From Rhexocercosporidium sp. MPI-PUGE-AT-0058 (taxonomy: Eukaryota > Ascomycota > Leotiomycetes > Helotiales): a stretch of 64,000 nt of DNA. The stretch spans positions 620,001 to 684,000 of the forward strand of contig JAGTJL010000021.1 of NCBI GenBank assembly GCA_020746875.1. Reading direction: 5' to 3'. Below, piece after piece: positions 57,630 through 64,000 of this stretch. The notes below the pieces were generated by a model. It saw only the letters and a program-made list of their open reading frames with translations. It ran no database searches and was not told the DNA's origin. Every line of letters starts with the position of its first letter. The first letter of the stretch is position 1. The position numbers and the translations under genes were made by a program.

Positions 57630-58462
57630 CTTGATATGTGGCCGCAGCGAAGAAAGAAGAGATGAGGGAGAGGGATTGATGTTGTGGAGGATTGAAGTTG
57701 AGCTTCAAGAAATTATCCTGCGAGCTGGCGTTGGGAGAGCTTGACATTCGCGCCTCAAAAACGATGGGAGGGTCTAGGCTGTGTTAGGACAAGCGCCGAC
57801 CAAGCGGCGGACCCTATTGTTGCCGAACTTTCGACATCTTGACAATGTTTTGATCGGCCTTGACTTTGAGGTGGGTGTTTCTATTTGATACTAATTCCGT
57901 TGGAAAGGTTTTGGGGAAGGTTCTTCCTATCTCCATAAAAAGTTGGTATTTTTTCTGTACATTTTCCTTCATCTGCCTAGTCCCGAAGAGTTTCTTAATT
58001 CGCCGAATGGCAAAGGCTGAGCTCAGGATCCCAGAATAATAAGAGGGAAGAAATGTTGATAAGTGGTTAAAGGCGTGGCTTGATTTGTCTTGCCTTGCGA
58101 CAGCTCAAGATTTCCTTCAATAATATGATATTATTCTCTTTTACGAGGTTGTTACTAGTCGATTCAAATTTGCAAATAGTAGAGGCAGCCAAAGTCGCCA
58201 AATACTTAAATAGCTTTGAATGAAATCGAAACATGTCAAGGCTTGAACATAGGTCAATAAATGCCGAGGTTCATTGCGGTCCAGCGCAAACTTCTGGTGT
58301 TCTGTTCATCAATTTCCTGTTCGTCATATCTATGGCATGACCATACGCAATAGCGATCTTTCCTAACGCCCAAACACCAGTGCACCACCTAGAAGTAGCT
58401 TAATAGCCCACTTGATTGCTCAAACTGCCACCGTATCCCCTCAATCCAATCAAGCCACCAGC
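57630..58462. other. Intergenic region between PDH E1 beta and Atg3
   Basis: About 0.8 kb, holding the promoter of the PDH gene and the 3' flank of Atg3. No ORF or repeat stands out. Confidence 0.5.
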
Positions 58463-59649
58463 TTAGACACCCATGGTGAAATCATGCTCGATGCCTGGAG
58501 TTACACTTGCCATGAACTATTTCTCGTTAGTTTGAACCGCATCAGAACAGAGCAGAACATACCTTTAAGAATACAACAAGGTATTGGTCAACTCTGATGG
58601 CAACCTCTTCATCTGGAGCTTCAGCGTCATGTTGAAGAACCTCCCATTCATCATTTCCATTCCCGCCAGCCTTAGCTCCTTCCAAGATAGCCTTCTTCTC
58701 CTCAGGTCTTAAACTTGTCTTTGTGAAATCGTCAACCAGACCCTCCATACCAGCGTCCTTGGCTCCAGGCAGAATCTTGCCTTGCTTGAGCTTCTCCCGA
58801 CGAATCTTGAGGGCAGCATCTGCACGGTCGAGTAATGTCTTCATTACACTGGCGTGCTTGCAAGGGTGGACGGAGGCCATCTTGATGTTGTTGCTGAAGT
58901 ATGGGAAATCCTCCAGAGTAACGGTCTTATCCTTGTAATCACCAACAATATCCTCCATCATCAGTTGAGGGGGTAGAGGTTGTGAGTTTGCGAGGTAGCC
59001 AGAGAGATAGAGTCGAGGAGTTCGGTAGTAGGGTGTGTATGCGATATAAAGTGTGTAGGTTCGTCGTGATCTATCATAGCATCAGCACTGTCTCTCCAAC
59101 AGCATAACAAGGTACTTACGAGTCTGCTCCGTCTGCCTTAGGGTCTCGGATAATAGCCTCCTCATCATCTTCCTCATCCTCCATATCTGGAATATCATCA
59201 TCGTCGTCCTCTCTCTCGCCCATATTGCCACTCTCATCCACCGTTCTGACATCTCGAGCTCTAGCCTTCTGACTCGCAGCTAAGCCCCCAGTTCTCAACC
59301 AACCATCCTCATCATCGCCTGGAGAGTGTCCTCCTGCTCTCTTGAAATCCTCCCCATCGCCCACCATACTCTCATCATGGCCCGCATCGCCCGCAAAGTT
59401 ATCGTCGAGTCTGCGATGGCATGGCACGCCCCGAGTCACAAGGAACTGCTTGCCGGCAGGCAGATACGATGCGCGCTTCGAAGCAGGGGAAGCATCCGCC
59501 CAGGACCATGTTGGGAACTTGTAGACCAGATAATCGCCCGCAGCGACGAATTCCTCAGGGGTGATCTGTCCGTTCTGTCGGAAGGTCGAGGTGTGCGAGA
59601 CAGGTGCCCATTCGCGGACTCGGTCGAGGGTGCTGTGGATGAAGTTCAT
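58463..59649 (-). CDS. atg3: Atg3, E2-like enzyme for Atg8 lipidation
   Basis: Three exons on the minus strand: 59120-59649, 58563-59070 and 58463-58516, giving 363 aa. The N-terminus [23 protein letters not shown] is the membrane-curvature-sensing helix of Atg3, followed by [22 protein letters not shown]. Residues about 90-175 are the acidic flexible insert. The core resumes with [23 protein letters not shown], and the catalytic Cys is in HPCKHASVM (C near 246). A WEVL sequence at about 318-321 is a candidate Atg8-interacting motif. The last exon encodes 17 residues ([17 protein letters not shown]), the invariant family ending. Atg3 receives Atg8 from Atg7 and transfers it to phosphatidylethanolamine. 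Confidence 0.96.
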
Positions 59650-60948
59650 CTTAATAGCGGGGTTGGAGGGGTTGTTTATGAGGTTGAAGTTTCGATTTCG
59701 AATCTCGTTATTCGAAGGTCGCGAACAACTAGGTTTGGGTTTGGAAGAGTGTGGAGGATATATACTCGGTCCTTGTGTGACGCAGTATCTTGAAGGTGAC
59801 GAAGGGGACAAAGGAGGAAGAGCTGACTGGACTTGAGGCGATTCGCAGCCTTGCCCCGCCACATGAGTAGGTAGGCTACAGGTTAGCCCACGTGACGGGT
59901 ATCAGCTGCTCAAGTCACCGGAGGCTTTCAGCGTCATATATTCTAGTCAAAAATCCTTGAATTGTGGCATAATTATGCTATTGGTCCAGATTTCGCACTG
60001 AATAAGAGGAAGAATTTAGCGCAAGCATTTCTCGTTAACAGTGACGATCTGGAAAGACTTACTCTAGCGGTAAGCTTGCAAAGCCAAAAACTTTCTTTGT
60101 TATTCCTCTCAGACACAGACTAGTACGTGAAATTCAAATGTCAAGTCACACATTAAGCAGGAATCCAGGAGTTGTCCTGATATTGTGTACTTCTTTCTCA
60201 GTCACTTATCAGTTCTTCTCAAAAGGCTTACATAAGCCAAAACATCGCTTGACCTCGTCCCATCAGGACATTCGCAACGACACGGCATCTCCAAAACCTT
60301 CCACAATGAAATACACGAACCCACCAAATAGATGAGTGCTCATCTGAAGATATTTCCCGGCGTTTGAAGAGTCCAATAGCCAGTACTTTGGGTTGTTAGT
60401 TTTACATCAACGGCTGCCATTGCAAATAGCAAAGTACAATCCAAACTTAGCCAAGTCATATCCATCTTTTGTGTTTGGGTATTTATCAGTAGCATCACTT
60501 CAATGGAAAGCTACTCCGTAGGCTATGCATGTCATTTCCCAGTCATTCCATCCAATGTTGTCGGTAGTCCACCTTACCGTCCACTCGGCAGATGGGTACA
60601 CTTTCCCCCCAGACATGGTTTCCAAAGAGAGGCAGGTAGATCCTTTCTTCAGAAGATGGGACGAAAATCTTCTCAAAATATCCGCACATCATTTTCGATG
60701 AAGCACAACGAGCGGACGGCTCACAATTGCCCAACAGATAAGGAACCTTGTTCTCCGTCGAGATTGGCTCAGCCGGTTGATGTGAGATGCAGTCCGCTTC
60801 CGTGATGGTCATCAAGGTTAGATTTGCAGATCTTCTGCTAAATCAAGTTGGTGATAAGCGGCTTCTCTAAAAAAAAACTTTTTTATCTGCCCTTCTTGTC
60901 AGCATTCAAAATTTGCTTCTTTGATCTTCACGCTCCTCAGTGTTCATC
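59650..60948. other. Intergenic region upstream of Atg3 and of the cupin pseudogene
   Basis: The part next to 59650 is the Atg3 promoter. Between about 59870 and 60900 I see no gene, only short ORFs without coding character. Confidence 0.5.
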
Positions 60949-62026
60949 ATGTTGTACCTTCCGTACCCACTGCTCGTTACCGTCGCCGCAATTGCATGTC
61001 CTGCCTCAGCAGCGCAAGTCTCCAGTACATCGTCAATTTGGGTAACCGAAGTCCCTTCATACGTCAGTCCGTACACAATTCAGTATTCCGCAGCAGAAGG
61101 CTAAGTCGTTGGACAGCAGAGATGTCGCTTTCCTGTAACATGCCCATCATCAGACTAAGCTTTTACTCTGATCAGTACAGACGTACCTGGCTCGACTGAC
61201 CTAGGTGATTTTCCTCATCGGCATTGGATTCATTATGAGAACCTCATGAATCTTCGAGGCGATTTCCAACTTTGGACTGAGAAAGAATGAGATGAGGAGA
61301 TTCCGGCTCCGGACACTGAGATTTTGGGGCTTTTTTCCCCGGGGGGGGGGGTTGAGTAAGCGTACTCTTTCAAGTTTAAAAAGTATCATAATTCACGGGT
61401 CCTTAAAAAAGAGTGTCGAAATCCTATTCTATCCTCTCTCCAGCGCAAACTACACATCACCTACGTTCTCACCGTACGATCCATCGATCAAGGCTCCTCC
61501 ATGTCAAATTCCTGTCGACACCGTCGATATGGTGCTCGAATGCTTCGACGTGTATACCCAAAACTTCACTCCTCACAGCGACGTTGTCGATGGAGCTGCT
61601 CCAGCAGGTAGCGTCTGGCACGCCGATTCCAATAATCTTCCAAAAGATTCAACAACGTCATTCTTCATTGCCAATAAATACGGACCAAAACACCTCAACG
61701 GCCAATCCGGTAGCTACCAAGTCGTTCGTCCCTTCGTCACTCCCTCCCAATCAGCTGGTAACTTCACTCTGTCAACAATCACGATGGGCTGCGTTGATCT
61801 CATGGCCGTGTCTGAGTCCGTCTACCCTACCTATTCGGCCTTCGAGATTCTGAATGGCCAGCTCAAGGTCCTGATGAGAGGAAAGACGCGCAATCTTTTG
61901 CAAGATGATGTTTTGTTCATTCCTAGAAATACCTCGTATAAGTACTCCAGTGATGTGGCGTAGACCAAATTTGTGTATATCAATCAAAGAGCCGTTAATC
62001 TTAGTTCGGAAGTGATCGCAAGGTAG
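60949..62026 (+). pseudogene. Degenerate quercetin dioxygenase-like bicupin pseudogene
   Basis: An ATG at 60949 starts a signal peptide (MLYLPYPLLVTVAAIACPASA) and the family opening VPSYVSPYTIQY. The same frame then hits stops: TAA after AAEG, TAA after CPSSD, TGA after WTEKE and TGA after the G run. Between them lie clear cupin blocks, RFPVTCPSSD, AFTLIST and FPHRHWIHYENLMNLRGDFQLW (metal-binding His/His/Glu pattern). A run of 11 G (61341-61351) marks the point after which coding continues in the next frame, through LSSANYTSPTFSPYDP, TVDMVLECFDVYTQNF and FIANKYGPKHLNGQ, to a TAG at 61961-61963. Family-like residues (TKFVYINQRA) persist beyond that stop to 62026. Functional relatives oxidise flavonols. 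At least four stops and one frameshift make this copy inactive. Confidence 0.85.
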
Positions 62027-62446
62027 TGAAAGCTAGGATAGTCCAGTTTGGCCGACCTTATAGATTTACCGATCTGAATGTATTTCCCAGTACAATGTGT
62101 CGGAATATCTGATCAATGTCGCGTACACCAATGCATTATATTCCATTCAAAGCTTGATATCGCGAAATTCTCTTCGCTTGAAGACAGAGCGCCCCCAATA
62201 TATATATGCATATCTACATACGGTCGACTACTCTGCTTTCGGGCTGTCCTCCATATTGCGATCGTACTCAATTTGGCCCGAGTAAAACAACAATCAGTCT
62301 TTCCTCATGGTGAGGTCTACGAGTAAAGGCAAAGTATCTCATGGAAATGTGTGGCATGGCGAAAGACTGCACTCGAATAAAAACATGACAAATTGAAAAC
62401 TATAAAAAGAACTTGGAATGAAACACTTTCCCTTGCAGCAATGTCT
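62027..62446. other. Intergenic region, nothing recognised
   Basis: Convergent 3' flanks of the cupin pseudogene and the orphan gene; only short ORFs. Confidence 0.5.
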
Positions 62447-63664
62447 TCAATCCCAAACAGTCATACCATCACTGTAATCCTTGCGTTCTTCCACGTCAAT
62501 TTCCACTGTCCCATCACTTCGTCTGGTCATTCGACTGAGACGAAGTTTTGATTTCTTCAGATTGAAACAGTTGACCGCACTCTCATTCACACAAAGTGGC
62601 CATACGGTGCGAGTACACATGTCACAGAAAAGCTCCTCTCTTCGTGAGACGAAATCAGGACCCAGTGATCGCTCATTCTCACACAGATCTCGGGCACTGT
62701 GCCCGTCGTAGTTGCTTACGACGAGGTGATTCTCTTCGCAAGCTAATCGCGGAGCAATGGACTGTCCCTGCAAACTTTCTGGCTTTGACCCTGGCTCAGG
62801 AGCATCTACAGATCGTCGCTTGACCCCGTAAGTGGGCGTCGACCCGCCTCTTGGGGATGAAATAATTTTCCGGAGCTTGATGATTTCCGCTGCACTTGGC
62901 TCGACACCTGGTCCCGGAGAGCATGCGACTGTGCCGCTGGTGATTGCCTGACCTCTGTCTTCGTCGACGTTATCTGGGGTTGCGACTGGTAAAGGATCGA
63001 AGACCGGAATGCAATTGAGCTCAGTGAAATGGCCTTTGTAAAAGTGCTGTCTTGGTACACTGTCACACAATGACTCCGGGTGAGAAACGAATTGATTGCC
63101 ACGGTTGTCAGCAGCAGCAGATCCCATGCTCGAAAAATCGATCGTGTGAAGGGCCATTCCTGTCGGGAACCGATCATCTGTACTGAACCAAATGCAAGGT
63201 GGTCGCAACGTTGTTCCGAACATTGGTTGGTTTGAGTAGTAGAACCACTGATTGCACAGTTTGCCAAATTCCCCGTTCCAGGTCCAATATTCCTGGTTCG
63301 GGCCGGTGACTGCGAGGTAGGAGATGCAGATTGCATTGCTGGATCTTGCAGATACGGACAAGTACTCGGGCACCTCGTTGTTTGACTTGTTGATAGGGTC
63401 AACATTGATCGGCCTCGTTTGCCCTTGACCAAAGTTTCCTTGCTTCTCTCCAGACATGAATCCAACTCGGCCTCCGTTCACGTTGAACAAGGCTACATTC
63501 GGCATCGGTCCGTTTCCGTCATATGAGCCTGCTGTTCTGTTGAGTGCCCCATTGGTGAAGCTGATGCTTGTAGTTTGCGCTTTGGAGGATGGAAAGAAAT
63601 CTTTGAGAAGAGGAATTGACATTATTCCTCCTAAACCCAAAGTTATAGCGTTGATTACAGCCAT
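62447..63664 (-). CDS. Secreted or membrane-anchored orphan protein
   Basis: Single exon, 405 aa. The N-terminus (MAVINAITLGLGGIMSIPLL) is a hydrophobic signal peptide or anchor. Residues about 30-245 form a compact-looking domain with spaced cysteines and aromatic residues (NAICISYLAVTG, EYWTWNGEFGKLCNQWFYY, PPCIWFSTDD, HFTELNCIPVF). A variable Pro/Ser/Glu-rich linker follows. The second Cys-containing block (SLGPDFVSRREELFCDMCTRTVWPLC) and a charged C-terminus complete it. The pattern is shared by many uncharacterised secreted proteins of plant-associated ascomycetes, but I cannot name a family or function. Confidence 0.75.
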   Translation of the reverse strand: MAVINAITLGLGGIMSIPLLKDFFPSSKAQTTSISFTNGALNRTAGSYDGNGPMPNVALFNVNGGRVGFMSGEKQGNFGQGQTRPINVDPINKSNNEVPEYLSVSARSSNAICISYLAVTGPNQEYWTWNGEFGKLCNQWFYYSNQPMFGTTLRPPCIWFSTDDRFPTGMALHTIDFSSMGSAAADNRGNQFVSHPESLCDSVPRQHFYKGHFTELNCIPVFDPLPVATPDNVDEDRGQAITSGTVACSPGPGVEPSAAEIIKLRKIISSPRGGSTPTYGVKRRSVDAPEPGSKPESLQGQSIAPRLACEENHLVVSNYDGHSARDLCENERSLGPDFVSRREELFCDMCTRTVWPLCVNESAVNCFNLKKSKLRLSRMTRRSDGTVEIDVEERKDYSDGMTVWD

Positions 63665-64000
63665 GATCTGCTACTTTATGCTGACGGCGCGAGCTGTTTT
63701 GTAGACTGCGGCTCGTGACAGGTTTTGGGTTGCAAACATAAGCGTGAAACAAAGTCAAGGATTTATCAATTGATGGTGAAAGAATCGGGAACGATTTGTC
63801 CTCTACTTAAGTAAAATGATAACGCACTCTTCATACTGAAACGAAGATTCTTTTCTCAGATCTGTCTTCACACTGCTTGCCCAACCTAGGCTCTCCCGCA
63901 CCTGTTGGAAGGCTGAAACATTGTTGGAATAGAACGGCATGGTCTATCGAACAAAGCGAATACACATGTCGTTTTCATGCATAACAGCGCGCCTAACTAA
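63665..64000. other. Promoter side of the orphan gene and window end
   Basis: The stretch upstream of the minus-strand start should contain its promoter. No further gene enters from the right edge as far as I can see. Confidence 0.4.

Noticed and set aside
50602..59649. An autophagy gene cluster (Vps34 and Atg3 5 kb apart)
   Set aside because: Unrelated Nse4 and PDH genes lie between them and housekeeping genes are often loosely neighboured by chance.
1..64000. CRISPR arrays, prokaryotic operons or ribosome binding sites
   Set aside because: The window is eukaryotic with spliceosomal introns; no regularly spaced repeats were found.

Overview
The window is nuclear DNA of a filamentous ascomycete (Pezizomycotina; the finer class cannot be settled from sequence alone, a Leotiomycetes-like fungus would fit). 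Evidence: many genes are split by 46-95 nt introns with GTRNGT donors, CTRAC-like branch sites and YAG acceptors. Families present are typical of these fungi: a Zn2Cys6 regulator, a 2EXR protein, a rhodopsin-domain (PTH11-like) membrane protein, an HsbA-type wall protein, a LysM/GH18 chitinase, and Atg3, Nse4 and Vps34 orthologues. I spliced the genes by hand from the sequence, so exon boundaries are my models.

Layout. 0-4.5 kb: a large secreted LysM-hevein-GH18 chitinase of the killer-toxin-alpha-like subgroup. 4.5-7.8 kb: gene-poor, with a retroelement-like 3' tail near 6.9-7.0 kb. 7.8-12.4 kb: a GRAM-TBC-EF-hand RabGAP and a small HsbA-like secreted protein on the minus strand. 13.2-24.6 kb: an accessory, surface-oriented stretch on the plus strand with a Zn2Cys6 factor, a 2EXR protein, a Cys-rich single-pass membrane protein, a multi-pass membrane protein and a rhodopsin-like 7TM protein. 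25.8 kb: an intron-containing tRNA-Gly(GCC). 25.9-28.5 kb: gene-poor, with coding-like debris. 28.5-36.2 kb: proline iminopeptidase-like hydrolase, inositol polyphosphate 5-phosphatase, PKA catalytic subunit, DUF4336 protein. 38.0-43.9 kb: a coiled-coil/repeat membrane protein, then an Mcp1-like mitochondrial protein divergent from a small C2H2 protein. 43.9-50.6 kb: a broken gene, an amino-acid permease and a 3 kb empty stretch. 50.6-59.6 kb: a housekeeping block of Vps34, Nse4, pyruvate dehydrogenase E1 beta and Atg3. 60.9-62.0 kb: a clearly degenerate quercetinase-like bicupin pseudogene. 62.4-63.7 kb: a secreted or membrane-anchored orphan.

Functional themes. Vps34 and Atg3 both act in autophagy and lie 5 kb apart, but unrelated Nse4 and PDH lie between them, so no cluster is implied. 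The 5-phosphatase, Vps34 and the RabGAP all touch phosphoinositide or membrane traffic; this is probably coincidence. I found no secondary-metabolite cluster, CRISPR array, intact transposon or convincing new multi-gene system. The most informative oddities are the bicupin pseudogene, the hairpin-rich retroelement tail, genes whose reading frames appear only after splicing tiny exons (9, 11 and 23 nt), an upstream ORF ending 2 nt before the 5-phosphatase start, and an open ATG-less frame before the kinase gene.
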